Shown: positions 13,701 to 26,200, counted from the stretch's first letter. The stretch is 64,000 bases of DNA from Sweltsa coloradensis (GCA_024449915.1 JAMZAV010000167.1:1-64000), one strand, 5' to 3'. The notes: a model not told the origin generated them from the letters alone. Numbers and translations: made by a program.

Positions 13701-13860
13701 TTGGTGAGAGGATCAAATACTTTTGCGTTTCAGAAAATAATCAATTTTTTTAAGGAAAAAACTTTGCCTAATATTCAGTTAGGAAACTCTTGTGTTTGTG
13801 CTCAAAAATAGAGAAAAAGTGCATTTGATTTAAATCAACGATTTTTTTTTTTTGGTTAGC
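10761..13860. other. Non-coding stretch, one local tandem duplication
   Basis: No exon can be defended. It holds the tandem duplication at 11030-11168, poly-C near 12910 and simple AT-rich sequence. The 136-codon minus-strand frame at 11138-11548 looks like chance. Confidence 0.4.
11030..11168. repeat. Two-unit tandem duplication, about 85-bp period
   Basis: The block GATAGAG-(AT)AGCGGCAAAC followed by AGGCTTCACC, GAGCGAA and CTATACCGATACGATA occurs at about 11030-11087 and again at about 11114-11168 with a few differences. The two are joined by GATAGATAGAGATCTATAGG. Confidence 0.75.
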
Positions 13861-13864
13861 TGAC

Positions 13865-14240
13865 TGCGGCCTTGAGTGATGGCGATGAGCGAAGCGAAGA
13901 CTTAATATCATTACTGTTTTTTCTTCACTTACGTTACCCAAGAAAAATAGCCTTGGGGGTTGGTTTTTGTTAGTTTTTTTGTCCTGTTGTTCGTCACTAC
14001 CGGGCAAAGATATTATGCGATCTTGATGCAAATTGGAGGGGACCTTTGAAATCTCTGAAACGTTTCTGGGAATAATCGATCAAAATATTTCTATGACTAT
14101 TCGTACTTTACGATTTTTTTCAATTTTTAAGTGATATTTCGTGACTATTTGCGAAACGGCTATTCAAACCAAAAGTACTACTTTTCCGTTGAAAGTCCTT
14201 ATATTTAAAAATAGCGACTTTAAAGGTCTGTAGGTGTTTC
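13865..14240 (+). mobile_element. Diverged Helentron-like relic
   Basis: GATGAGCGAAGCGAAGACTT near 13882 is followed by a T-rich stretch, GTCCTGTTGTTCGTCAC, GCGATCTTGATG and GGGGACCTTTGAAATCTCTG. This order is also seen in the better-preserved copies at 61783-62349 and 47477-48288. The hairpin/CTAG end was not found. The segment around 14196-14240 (GTTGAAAGTCC, then ATAGCGAC) is repeated at about 16395-16440. Confidence 0.55.
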
Positions 14241-14689
14241 GTTGGCGCAAGTATGTAGCCGGATATAAGGATATTTTCGAGGCTTTGTTCGAAATAATTG
14301 GGTTTCCTGGCTCCAAAACTCAGATGAATAGATGTAGAGTTGTGAATGTCTAATCAAATGTTTTCACTGAATGTCTACATTTTTGGGGAGGGGATCCCGT
14401 TTAATGAACAAGTACCGTTTTGGATACAAGCCTACTTGAAGAGCAAGCGACGTTTCATCCAGGCATTGTGCCCTACAAAGTTATATCATTTCGCCCCGTG
14501 ACTAACGCCAAGCGATGGATTCAATGTAGTGTATAGCCTACCTGGCTACAAAACATATATCATCATCATGAAATCAAAACACAACTTATAGCCCTAGTCA
14601 ATTTCATATTAATCAAAGCATTTCAAATATATAAATAAATAACACTAATAAAGCTTGGCGCATTGAAAAAAGGATCTACCCTTTCTGCA

Positions 14690-15075
14690 CGCTCCTCATT
14701 TGCCATCCACCACACTTTTCTGACAGATATCAATTACGAAAAGCCCCGACGGGCCCGGGGTTAGAATTGCCCAGAGCATGGCTCTGCCTAATCGTAAAAG
14801 GCGATTCAAGAGAAAAAGTCCACCTCGCAAACATCAGGTAGGTATTAAAGGTAGTATTTTACACCTGAAAATAGAGGCGAGGCTCTGGCAATCGTCGTCG
14901 GGACCTTTCCCCCCCCCCCCACCTTCCTGACGACCCCCCGGCAGAGGATGACAACGACACAACGAACGATGACATAGACGATGACGGACCGCCGAACGTG
15001 AGAAACCCCCCCCTTCCTCCCAAACCCGTGGCTGGTTCTGACCAGCATGGGACCCTCCTTCTTCCCCGTCCCTTA
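14690..15075. repeat. Dispersed repeat, copy 1 (pair with 35411-35600)
   Basis: Both copies show GTCGTCGGG, an ACTTTCC run, GACGAC, ACAACGAC-type words, GATGACATAGACGATGAC (or a variant) and CCCGTGGCTGGTTCTGACCA. The end forms a perfect hairpin, GCTGGT-TCTG-ACCAGC. Reading frames are not preserved between the copies. This is probably the 3' part of a retroelement or another repeat of unknown class. Confidence 0.6.
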
Positions 15076-15800
15076 GGCTAGAGTGGTGCTTAGACCTAAC
15101 GGTTGAGCGTCCTTAATACAATGCCCCTCAACGAAAAGCAGATATTTTCTTTGATATTGTATGTAGGACCCCTACTTGTGAACTTGTCAAACAGTCGGAT
15201 ATTGACCCACCTCTTCGTAGTGAGGTTCGATCCTTGCCGCACGCTCCCCATTATCAAGTAGTTATGATCACTATTTAAACATTGTATAACGTTAATGCTT
15301 TACTTTTAGTAGGCCCTATTTACTTATAATTACACCTCAATAGGAATCAGCACGCAGTCACGGGACAACTGTCATGACGGAACGTAATCAGATCCGACCG
15401 CAGGAAATTGGTACTCGACCTAGGTTTAGGGCCGTGGTGTACGATGGTCGGACAATGGTCTATTTGCTCATATTGATTGTTTTGCACCAAAATAGGTAGC
15501 CTATAAACTCCTGAGGTCGATTTCTGATTGTGATAATATTCGGCGAAGTTTTTACATGTGATTTGCTGCGGCGCAGAAGGTTACGTGGGCGGCGAGAATA
15601 GAGTTACGAAATAAAAGCCAGGCTAGGTCCAGAATTGATTCAATACAGCCTTCGATGTTAGTTGATTCAACCAGAAGTAAAAACACGAAGATACATTTTG
15701 GACACTACCCGAACAGCCTAAATTGCCGGAACGTTTTGATACCTCCTCAACTAGGCCTAGTTTTTTTAATTTTTTTTTCTTAAAAAAATAAAAAAAAAAA

Positions 15801-15843
<43 letters not shown>

Positions 15844-17110
15844 TTTCTCGGAGATACAATTGCTGAAATACAGTAAAACATAGAACAAATCATTGGCTAA
15901 GGGCCAAAAGGTGGCGAGAACTGCCATTAGCTGACCCTAGTAGGCGTAACATAACACATGAAGTGATTAAGATGTTTACCCAAGTTTTCGCCAGAAAGAA
16001 TGGTTCTCACGCTCTTCACCTCACCAAATTTAATGTGTTGTCAGGTCCCTACCCAAAACCGGTACTTTTCGGTTGGTGCGGTCCAACTTTTAAACACTGT
16101 TTTTCTCCAATAAAAAAAACAATAACAAACAACTTCAAATGATACATTATTAAAAAAATCACTAACATGTTTCATTTCATTTTGTTTTATGTTAAAATGT
16201 AGGCTCATAAGTAGTGAGGTGTTAACGCGGCCTTAGACCTACGTGCTGAATGTTGTAGGCCTACTCCTTGCAGTATTCTTGAAAAAGAAACATAATCAAA
16301 AAAGCAAAAATAGAATCATCACGTTGTGGTGTTACCTATAGTAACAAAAAAACTTCAAACCGGCCTTTAACGCACTATTTTAAACGAAGCATGTTGAGTT
16401 GAAAGTCCTAATATTTAAAATAGCGACGTTAAGGTTTTGTAGTTGGGTATTTAGTGCAAAAAGTTGGTACTACGTAAAAGCAAGATGTTAATGTCGACAA
16501 CAGTGAAATGTCCCGATTGTTTACGTGTTCAATCTGTGTTCAGTTTTCCATATTCCGCCTACGCGGGTTGGCATTGTAAAGTTTTCAACTTAATGAGGTA
16601 ATTTGTCAATTACCAGCGGATTTTTGGCTGGGAAAAGTAGGTTACCGGGTTGGGGGAGGGGGGGCGGGTCGGGGTGAGTGCGCCGTGAAATCGTCAGTGG
16701 CGAGGTTAGTACACCACTTTGGGCATACAGCCTTGCAGGTGACACTAATGTTTTCACTACTTTTTACACTTTTTTAAGGTAAGCGCCGTTTGAAACGTTA
16801 TTATGTCGATAGTGATGCTTAGTAAAGGCTTTTGAAAGTTATTTTTCAAATTTGACAATAATACGGAATTGTTCATAATTACCCAGAAACGTCCTTTTTA
16901 TTTGATTTGTTCCCGTCAGTTTGCTTGTCTCGGGCAATTGTGCTCAAAACCTAACCTCAAAATTTCCATTCATGAATTCTAGCCCTACAGTAGGCCTACC
17001 TAGCCCCTAGGCCTAGGGTACGTCTTAAAAGTAAGCTAGTAGGGTTAAACGATATTAACCTAAACCAATAAGGTGTTTTCGTAATACACACCACAATTTT
17101 TCATAGCTTA
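15076..17110. other. Non-coding, with a long A/T homopolymer block
   Basis: Bases about 15764-15845 are almost pure T and A runs. The segment 16380-16450 shares a repeat with 14190-14245. No gene or RNA was recognised. Confidence 0.4.
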
Positions 17111-17159
17111 CCTTATTAAAAAACCAACCAAATTTCCGAAAAGTTTCCAGAGTTTTTAA

Positions 17160-17300
17160 GCAATGGCGTATCCACATCACATCTACTTCTTAGACCATAT
17201 AGAGGGTAGACAGAGCGCGCGCGTATACCTGCCGTTGCAGCGGTTGAAGCCGAGCTGAGAACAAAGAGAGTGAGAGAGAGGGAGCGATTCTCGGAAGCCG
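17160..17300. repeat. Dispersed repeat, inverted relative to 23640-23790
   Basis: CTTAGACCATATAGAGGGTA at about 17189 matches the reverse complement of 23755-23785 across some 35-40 bases. Weaker similarity extends into the adjacent GC-richer flank. The element class is unknown. Confidence 0.5.
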
Positions 17301-18959
17301 GTCTGGGCAAGAAGCGCGTAGTGCCATTTAAACATACAGTAATTTCGCGTACTAGAAGTAGTGAATCTCTTAATACTTTCGAGAATGTGATGTTTAAAAA
17401 CAATGCATTATGCATATTTATTTGTTGGGACACCACGTCAAATAAGTTTATAATTTATTTTATCCTTATTCCGAAAGAAATTTAATTCTATGTGTTTGTC
17501 GGGAATATGCCACATTTAAAACACCATCGAACCCAACATCACAAAAACCCCATGTCTACTACATGTTTTGATTTACGGAAATATTATTGTTTTAAAGTTT
17601 TTAGATTGTATATTTACCCATACTAAAATAGGCAGTTTAATATAGGGATTGTATGTTTATTGTACTAAGGCATTGCTAAATAGTATTTGTAAATTGGATT
17701 GAACATTGTTTTATTATCATTTTTATGACTCTAAAACATACAACCCTGCAACCCCCAGTAAACACAACACCACTCAAGAGGTTTTTTTTTTTTTTTTCGT
17801 CACTTAGCTCAAAAAGACAGTCCCCACACTTGTGAGCAAAATTGAGATAAGTGATTGAATTTTAATACCCCATGCAAAAATGAACCTTTGAGACCTCTCT
17901 ATTAGCACCAAGTTAACCCAAAATGAGCAATGTATTTTGCTCTCAAGTTTTATAGAACTGTCCCCTTTGCTACTACATTTTATCTACAAAAAATCCTCAC
18001 GTCTGTGATGATTTAAGGCTGTTTGTGGCAAATTTGTTTTTTGTTTATTTTGTGGATTCACCACATTGTGTGGGTTTTTTGAGTCGGTTTTAATAAGTAC
18101 CTTTGTCATGGAATTTATCCAAAAAAGGGTTTTATTTGTGAGTTTAAATTTGTCACATTTTTTACCCCCCCAACACAACTGGATCCCTTATTTTAGGCTA
18201 AATTTTAAAAAACCAGAGAATACCTAAAACTGTCATTTTTGAAAACACTTTTTATTTGCGTCAAAATCCCCACATCTGAGATGCTTTAAAGCTGTTTTGA
18301 CAGATTTTTTTTTTTTTTTTATTTTTTTTGTTATTTGCTCCATTGTGGGGGGGTTTGAGTAGGTTTGATTGTCCCCTTTGTGATAAATTTTAACTGCACA
18401 TCCATATTTGTATATCCAATTATATTTACTGTTAACAATTTTTTAAGGATTTAACGCAAATGTCTTCTTATCGGTTCAGGAAAATAGTTTACTATTTTTT
18501 TGGTTTTGGGTTCAAACCCGGTTTGATGATCCCCTGTTGGAATTGCCTAAATAAATAAATTCTAAAAGTAAAATACTCAAAATTTATAAGAGATAACTGA
18601 CACTACTCAAAAGGGATTAATATTACCTACATAAATTCCCGCGAGCAGAGAAAGAGAGATAGGGGAGAAATATTTTTAAAAATTTTTTTTTTTTAATTTT
18701 GTCGAATATTATAAAAAAAATTGCGCAAATCAATAAAATTTTTCCGAAATCCTCCTTTTAAATCCTAAACCATGTTGCCCAAAATGAAACTTAATTAATT
18801 TTTCCCCCCAAAAACACAATTTTTAGGGACAAAAATTTATTGCAATAAAAAATTAATAAAGTAGGTTTCAATCACGAAGATTGCCTCTCGTCAATTCGTC
18901 TCTCATAAAACGAGTAAAATCTCACACCAAAAATCGCAAAAACACTATTTATTTATAAG
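17301..18959. other. AT-rich non-coding DNA
   Basis: Nothing was recognised. Homopolymer runs of A and T are frequent, and spacing errors between similar phrases suggest reduced consensus quality from here to about 22500. Confidence 0.35.
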
Positions 18960-19591
18960 ACAACATGCTCCATGCCCAAATGAAAGTTTCTACTCCTGTT
19001 TAGTTTATGCGAAATGCTGTTTCTATTTAAAAAGCGTCTGTTGAAGATTGCAATTTGCAACCAATCAGAATGAAATTTTCTATCCCCACTTTTAGTTTAG
19101 TGCAAATCTGTGTCCCAATCTCCAAAGCGTCTGTTAAAGTTTTGCAACTAATCAAATGCAACGTTCATCTCCCGTTTGTTTAGTGCAAAATGCATGTTTC
19201 TATCTTTAAAGCGTAGTTGAGTTTTTTGAAATTTTGAAACCAAAATCAGAAGAAACTTTTTCTATCTCCACTTTTTTGTTGTAGTGTAAAATGCATGTGT
19301 TTTCTTTAAAGCGCTGTTGAAGATTGAAAATTTGAAACCCGAATCAATGCAACGTTCTATCCCCCCTTTTTGTTGTATGCAAATCTGTGTACCATCTCCA
19401 AAGCGCCTGTTTAAGATTGCAATTTCAACCAAAATCAAAATGCACTGTTCTATCTCCCTGTTTAGTTGTATGCGAAATGCATTGTACCTCCCCAAAGGGG
19501 GTCTTTTAAGATGCAACTAAATCAGAATGCAACTGTTCTATCTCCACTGTTTAGTTGTATGCAAAATGCATGTTTTCCTATCCCCAAAACG
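18960..19591. repeat. Minisatellite, about 90-bp unit, left block
   Basis: Words such as GTTCTATCTCCACTGTTTAG, GCAAAATGCATGT, CCAAAGCGTCTGTT and AATCAGAATGCAAC recur in order. Unit starts lie near 18986, 19077, 19161, 19257, 19353, 19447 and 19535, so the period is about 84-96 bp over about seven units. The same array resumes at 20556 after the inserted element. Confidence 0.85.
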
Positions 19592-20547
19592 CAGAGTTGG
19601 GGAGTAACTTAACAAAAGTAACGCGTTACGCTAACCTTTTTTGTTTTTTAGTAATTTTTAGGGTAAGCGTTTTTTTTCAAAATCGGTAATTTTTTAAAGT
19701 CCCTGTATTTATTTCAGTAATTTTAAAAAACGAAGTTGAAATTACTTTGTTTTGCAGCCTGTACTTCTAGAAATGACTATTGCATTCAGGGAATATATCT
19801 CGAATCCGGTTTTTCCCCCAATAATGAAATGTTTTTATAAGGGGAATTCTTGTCAAAGCCCTTTTCCCGAGGAAAAATTTCTCGCATCAGCCGTCCGGTT
19901 GGGGATCAAACCCTCCCCCCCCCCCCACCGCCACACCGCCCCACCGCCTAGGTATTGTGGTTGGCATGTCATATTTGTGCTTCCCAAATTCCATAACGGT
20001 CTCCTAGCACCACGTGCGGCGCAAATTCTTATTTTGGTGACATTTTTGTTTTCGCAAATTTCAGCCCTTTTTTCCTCTAGGGTCAAATCGTCATAAAATG
20101 TTGTGCGTTCCTTTCAGTTTTCTTAGCCTCGTTTTTTTTGTTTCTTTATTATTAATTATTTTTTATTCCCTTTCCTCTCACTGTTACTTTTTTAGTCTGC
20201 ATCTGCTATGTGTAGTGTAGTTTTTATGTTCTGTTAAGATTGGATTTTCGTGTTTATAATTTTTACTAAGGGCTAATGCAAAGTGAAAGTGAAACGTTTT
20301 AACCCTGGGCAAATTTTAATTTTAATTTAGGTCTTAAATAAGTTGCCCCGGGTTTTTTATTTCTTTAAAATTTACATTTCAGCCGCCATGCCGAAAAACT
20401 AATTTTTAAAAAGTTACTTTTTATGGTAACTTAACTTTCAAGTTACTTTTTTTTTGAAATAATTTTAACTTTAACAATTACTTTTTTTGTCAACTAACTT
20501 AAATTTTAAAAAATTACTATTTTTGGGGGTAACTTCCCCCAAATCTG
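19592..20547. mobile_element. Non-autonomous hAT element inserted in the minisatellite
   Basis: The left end is CAGAGTTGGGGAGTAACTTA and the right end is GGTAACTTCCCCCAAATCTG, an imperfect terminal inverted repeat of the common hAT CAG-GTTGGG-GTAAC type. The flanks are CCAAAACG (19584-19591) and CCAAAAAG (20548-20555), an 8-bp target duplication with one mismatch. The 956-bp body has no transposase frame. Confidence 0.85.
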
Positions 20548-20555
20548 CCAAAAAG

Positions 20556-21050
20556 TATGTTAAAAATGGCACGGATCAGAATCAAATGTTCTATCTCCAC
20601 TGTTTAGTTGTAGTGCGAAATGCATGTGTACCAAACTCCAAAGCGTCTGTTTAAAAAATTGCAAATTTTCAAACCCAATCAGAAAGCAACGTTCTTCTCC
20701 CTGTTTATTTTAGTGCGAAAGCATGTGTTCTTCTCCAAACGTCTGTTGAAGATTGCAACTAACAGAATGCAACTGTTTTATCTCCACTGTTTTTGTAGGG
20801 GGCAAAAACATGTGTTCTATCTCCAAAGGTATGTTAAGATTGAAACGGAATCAGAATGCAACTGTTCTATCCCACGTTTTTGTTGTAAACAAATCATGTG
20901 TTCTATGTCCAAAGCGTATGTTGAAGTGGCAAAGGAATCAAAAGCAACGTTCTATCTCCACTGTTTTTTTGTAGAACGAAAAGCATGTTTCTATCTCCAA
21001 AACTATGTTTAAAATGGGAACGGAAAAACAAAGCAACAATGTTCTATCTC
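20556..21050. repeat. Minisatellite, about 90-bp unit, right block
   Basis: This continues the array of 18960-19591. Unit starts near 20588, 20690, 20775, 20865 and 20949 give a period of about 84-102 bp. The variable homopolymer lengths between units could be real or could be consensus error. Confidence 0.8.
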
Positions 21051-22540
21051 GAAAAGAAATAATATATCATCGTATATTTTGTTCCCGCCGCGGCCGTTTT
21101 GAACATGGGGAGTCCCAAAGTTTTTTTAGTAAATGTAAAGACGACTTGATTTATAGAACAGACGATTAAAAGTTTGGTAAAAAAAAACTTTAAAAATCTA
21201 CGTTTTTTTTATTTTTTTTTTTTAAGCCTAATGTTTACTGAACAGAACTTTTTTCGACATGTAAGTTAGCGTCCGTATGCCTTCCCCTAGGCTTAAACCT
21301 TGTAAGTTTTCTAAGTCTGAAAAAATTTAAATTTTGGCGCATTTAATTAAAAATCCACCTGAAACTTCAGGTCCCTTTTAGCTCGAAAAATAGCGTTGGG
21401 AAAAAACTTCATTCTGACACTGCAGATTTTTTTCATACATCAAAGGTATTTTTGTGATTGTAAAGGTGTCATTAAATGTTTAGTATTTGTATTATTTTTT
21501 GGTAGGTGTTTTTATTTCTGACTGTGGGTTTAAAGTTCGTGTGTTTGTTTTTTACTTTTTCCTCCCCAGCTTGGTTTTTATTAGAATTAATATTATTGCT
21601 GCTTCCAATATATATATTGGTAACTAAAAAAAAAATATTTCATAATTATTATCAAATACGAAAAATCTATTAAAATACATAATAATACCGTATTAATAAA
21701 AGGGAACCACAGAGCAAATGCACAATGCTACGATAGTTGCATGTTTGCTGTTTATCCTATATAGGTGGTTTTTTCTCGAACAACTTCAGCGTCTTTTGTG
21801 GCGCTACGGGCTAGTGTTGGCTTTCAGGCGGGGTTCCCGTCGGATCGGTTTTGATCACCATGAAAAAAATTGAAACTTTATAATTTTTGTCAATTTAAAA
21901 TATGTTGTAATCCATTTACAGGGTTTTCGACGATGTAGGGAAAAGGAAATAAAAAGTAAAATTTAGTAAAAAAATATTATATTTTAATGATTTCGAATCT
22001 AATTTTTTTGTGTTTCGTTTTCTTATTTGCTCCTAACGCGTTACGACGCGTGATGTGTGCACTCAAGAAGCATTCGGACAACTCGTGATAGCTCTTTTTT
22101 GGCACTCTAGTCTCACTGATACAACTCGGGAACACTTTCTGAGCACTCTGAGTCATTTACCCGTACAAACTGGAGCACTCTGTGACACTCTTGAGAGCTC
22201 TTTGGTATCGTTGGTGACCCATTTGACTTATCAGTTTCATTTTTAAAAAATACTCGACGATACTTTTGAGGGCAAATTTAAAAGTTGCACATTTACTCAC
22301 GGAAAACACTCGGTTTTTTTCGGGGTAGTGTGTGGTCAATTGGTTATAAACTTTAAAAATTAAAATTTTTTTTGAAGAAAAAAATCGAACGGCTACAAAC
22401 GGGAGTCTTAAAAAAACAAAATCTATCGAAAAAACCCCAAAATTACAAAATGGGGAAACCCTTAAAATGGGTGACGAGAATGGTTGAATAATCAAGCAAT
22501 ATTTTGAATGGAATTTTAACACTTAAATATATTCGGTAAA
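21051..22540. other. Non-coding; short degenerate GCACTCT repeats
   Basis: Between about 22060 and 22200 the word GCACTCT or ACACTCT recurs at irregular 20-40 bp spacing. Nothing else was identified. Confidence 0.35.
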
Positions 22541-22940
22541 GAGCAATTGTAGCTATCATCAAGTGATGTTTTTTTGTTGAGGAAAATATTTGGGAGGGGG
22601 GTAAAGGGGGGCATCAATTTTCCCATTTTCCAAAAACCTCGTTATAGTTTTTTTTTAGTGGCCACAAAAAATGTTCTGTAAAGAACATGGGTCTGCACTT
22701 TTTGAAAAAATATTCAGTAAAAAGGTGCAAATTGTAGGCCTGCAAGTGAAGATGATTGTTAAGGAAAAGGTTTGGGAGGGGGGGGGGGAGGGAGAGAGGA
22801 TAGTACTTTGGTTAGCCCCATTTCAAAAATCACTCTTGTTATTATTTGGATTTAGTAGAGCTTCAACAATAGCTCTGTATTCTGTAAAGAAAATGTGTCC
22901 GCACTTTTTGAAGGGATATTTGATAAAGGTGCACTTTCTT
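22541..22940. repeat. Two-unit diverged tandem duplication, about 195-bp period
   Basis: Shared blocks in order are GAGGAAAATATTTGGGAGGG (or a variant), CTGTAAAGAA, TCTGCACTTTTTGAA (second copy TCCGCACTTTTTGAA), ATATT and AAAGGTGCA. They occur first at about 22575-22730 and then at about 22760-22930. Confidence 0.7.
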
Positions 22941-24000
22941 AAAAGGATTACATTAATGATTATTATGATTTATGAAAAAAGTTGTGGGGATGATGTATGA
23001 ATAATTATTATAACACAACAAACTCGAAAAGTATTTATCAAATTTTCAAAAAGGCCTGCTACAGACATTGCACAATATAATTCCATATCACTTTATTGAG
23101 GCCTAAGAGCAACATTTTGGATTTAGGCATGTTAAAAGTTCACAACATAACAATGCAAATGGATATGGAATGATATTTTGCATGTACAATAGTAAGCTGT
23201 TAAAAATGATAAGACAACAATCACTGCATAAATATTACATTTTTTATTACTTCTTATTCACATCATTAATATATCAATGTATGACGGGAAATATACCTTA
23301 GTCATAATGTAACATTTTCTCACCTTAATTTGAATATTCCTCATAAACAGTAGGATGTTCTTAAATTACAAATACCCTACCAGCATGTAACCACCAATCT
23401 AATGCACCAAATCACCTTCAAGAGCCATTAAATACCAGTAAAGTAAGGCATAAGCTCATGACAGGTCATGTGCTCTCTCAGGACTATGTTGACTTGAAAT
23501 GCACATTTGGTTGAAACAATAGGCTTTATTGAAATATAACATATACCAATTATCTAGGGCAATAGTGTACTACATTATAAAAAATGAATTGAGTAAAATT
23601 CTAACACGTGGAATGAAAATCCACATTGTTTTCCAGCTCTTGACGTACAGCCAAACGCAGCGCAAGAGTTCACCATCTTCAATGTTTTGCCCAGATCTAG
23701 TTCTTGGAACTGGCCGCGGTCGGCTTCACGAAAATTGCCGAGCTATCCGTCTACCCCCTATATGGTCTAAGATCTACTTCCACCCCCACCGCCAACAAAA
23801 TGCAAAATGCGGGTCCAGATTCCAGGCGGCAGTGCTGGCGCCTAATTTAAAATTCATTACAAATACAAACCAAGTACAAACATAATTTTGTTAGCCTATC
23901 CAATATGATTAAAATTTTGTAAAAACTTTTATTCTTATTATTTACTACAACTTATTTAACTTATTTAGTCTTATTTAACATCTATATAAATGGCTTATCG
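22941..24000. other. Non-coding; contains one dispersed-repeat copy at 23640-23790
   Basis: Only the inverted partner of the repeat at 17160-17300 was recognised. The 118-codon frame crossing it is not protein-like. Confidence 0.4.
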
Positions 24001-24777
24001 ATGGTGAAGAACCAATACCTTCTATCTGCCATTTTCTGCCAAAATGAGATGTTGGTGTCTATGGATACAGAAAATTATTTCAAATTTTTTGGTGCTAATA
24101 GCTCCTATCTAACAATGCTTAAACATCTCCAAAAGAGACATATAGTACTACCTTACATCAATCACTACGTTTACCACAGGCTCTAGTCCGGCTTACACTG
24201 GGCCGGCCTAGCTCTAGGCCGGCCTACATGGCTTGATAAACGCATGGAGCCGGCCCAGATGGGAACCGATCTAGACTCGTTTGCCAACGAGTCTAGACCG
24301 CTTCAAACGAACTAGTCCAGTCTGATAAACACTTCACTGCAACTTGATGAGGAGGATTATGAGTATCCAGGTGCCGCTCTAGAACAAATCGGGCGAGAAT
24401 AGATGCGTTCCATGCAAATAAGTCATATTGGCTATATAATATAGCTACAGATTAATAATTGGTTTCATTTAAGAATTTTGTTTTGGTTGATTTAGTGGTT
24501 GAAACCCGACGTTCTAGTAGGTCTAGCAGGCTGTGGCTAGTTCGGCTGTTGAAATTGGGCTAGAGTAGGCCGGCTTAGTTTTGTCAAGTTTTTGTTTTGA
24601 TATACACCTCGGACTAGATGAAACCGGCCCAGTGTAAGCCGGACTAGAGCCTGTGGTAAACGTAGTGCATATCTCCTATCTGCCACCGCCAACTAGTTAC
24701 TTTTTTTAAATCAGTTTTAATGCTCTCCTGAACATATTGCTTTTTGGCAGATAGAAGGTATTGGTCTTCACCATTGT
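24001..24777. mobile_element. Outer palindromic element with about 30-bp terminal inverted repeats
   Basis: The left end begins ATGGTGAAGAACCAATACCT and continues TTCTATCTGCCA. The right end (24747-24776) is its reverse complement with one extra A in the left arm. No transposase frame is present. It encloses a second, perfect inverted repeat (24163-24667), so either a MITE has inserted in a MITE or one element has compound termini. Confidence 0.75.
24163..24667. mobile_element. Inner MITE with perfect 44-bp terminal inverted repeats
   Basis: Bases 24163-24206 and 24624-24667 are perfect reverse complements over 44 bp. The interior has two more hairpins: GGCCGGCCTAG-CT-CTAGGCCGGCC (24201-24224) and CTAGACTCGTT-TGCC-AACGAGTCTAG (24271-24296). 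No 8-bp or TA target duplication was found at its borders. The perfect arms mean it is young or preserved by gene conversion. Confidence 0.85.
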
Positions 24778-25829
24778 TATGTAACCTATTAACAAGTGGA
24801 CAGATTATTAATTTTGCAGACACGACACGAGGTCTGTTCTTTTGTCCATCAATTTTTACACCTTTTGCACTTTTGAAGAAATAAGCGTTCTTTCTTTTGT
24901 CCAGGTGTAATTACAATATTTCTTCCAAGACGTGTTTTCTTTTGTCCAGGGGGTAATTACAACTTTACACTTTTTGCACCTGTCTCTTGAGGAGGTGTAA
25001 AAGGTGTATCTATGGAAATTCGCACTAATTTCAAAAGTAACCCTGGTGTAATGTGCAGTTGTTTAATAAATAGAAGATAAAACTGGTAATAATAAAATAA
25101 CATGGAATAGAATTGTAGAAAATGCACAAAGTTGTGTTATTGAGTGAGATATCTTATGAAAGTGTTTGATAATGCATTTAATGAATGAATCAAATATAGA
25201 AAAGGGTGGGGAATGAAAAGAAAAGAAAAGGAAAACAAAGAAAGAAAGAAAAGGAAATGAAAAAAGGAAGAAAAAAAGAAAAATAGAAAGAGAAACAAAA
25301 CATAAAAAAAAACGAAAAGAAAAAAATGATTTATTAGACGATCCCACTCAAACGAATATGAGGTTTGCCAAAAATCAGGAACAGCAAATCAGGGAGTATA
25401 ATCAAAAAACTTTCGCGGAAGAAACCTTCTTGTGTTCAATCTTCATTTTTGTGTTTTCAAATCTTGATAACAGTTTAGTTCAAAAATCTTGACACTTATA
25501 TATAATTATATCAGATATATAATTATTTAAAATTGTTCATGTTAAACTGATCACAGCAATGATACAGGACACCTAACTCAAGTTGCAAGCTCCATCAGTA
25601 GGCGGCAACCAGACAATCTAGGCAGAAAAAAATAAAATTGAAAATACATTGATTATATCATTCATAATCAAAGCAATAATGAGCAAACAAAGAGAAAAGC
25701 AAATCATTAATAAGAACTTATGAAGGGTAAATTAACATTACACAAACACACAGACAATAACCTACAAATAAATAGTAAAAATCAATTCTTTGCTCTTTTG
25801 ATTCAAAATCATTGCTCAATTTTACCTTT
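24778..25829. other. Non-coding with a purine-rich tract
   Basis: Near 24830-25000 the phrase TTTTGTCC(A)GG.GTAATTACAA occurs twice. The purine tract is listed separately. No gene was recognised. Confidence 0.4.
25200..25326 (+). repeat. Polypurine (GAAA)n-type tract
   Basis: This is a nearly uninterrupted run of G and A, mainly GAAAA and GAAAG words, about 125 bases long. The apparent 94-residue minus-strand frame is only its translation. Confidence 0.8.
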
Positions 25830-26200
25830 AAATTGTACAACTCCTAGATCAGTAAACTGGCTTCTAATATCATAAGAAATTGAATTCCAATAGGATACGC
25901 CTCTGTACATAAATGACTTTCTAAATGCTTCAGAATTAATCTAGGAACTTTATTTCTAACACGATCAACAATTTTAAAATATTGGGTAGAATACCTAAAA
26001 ACGTTATCTTCAATACTTTGTACGTATTTACCAGCACGCTACACTTCATCCTTTCCTCAATCGTGAAACAATCAGACTGCAATTAATCTTGGCTCAAGAT
26101 AAATGAATCAAACAGATGGTCAATTCTACTCTGGAGTACAACATACTCAGTTTCGTCTTACTGCCCAAACCACTAAGCAATAATCAATAATAAGTCGCAT
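25830..26200 (-). mobile_element. C-terminal remnant of a LINE polyprotein
   Basis: Minus-strand translation with one frameshift gives NKVPRLILKHF, then SFMYRGVSYWNSISYDIRS and FTDLGVVQFKGKI. This resembles the conserved C-terminal segment of Jockey/CR1-like non-LTR polymerases (R-S-F-x-Y-R-G-x-x-x-W-N-x-x-P-x-x-I-R type). No other part of the element is visible, so it is a short inactive fragment. Confidence 0.6.

Noticed and set aside
25063..25347. 94-residue Phe/Ser-rich minus-strand frame resembling a membrane protein
   Set aside because: It is the translation of the polypurine tract at 25200-25326.
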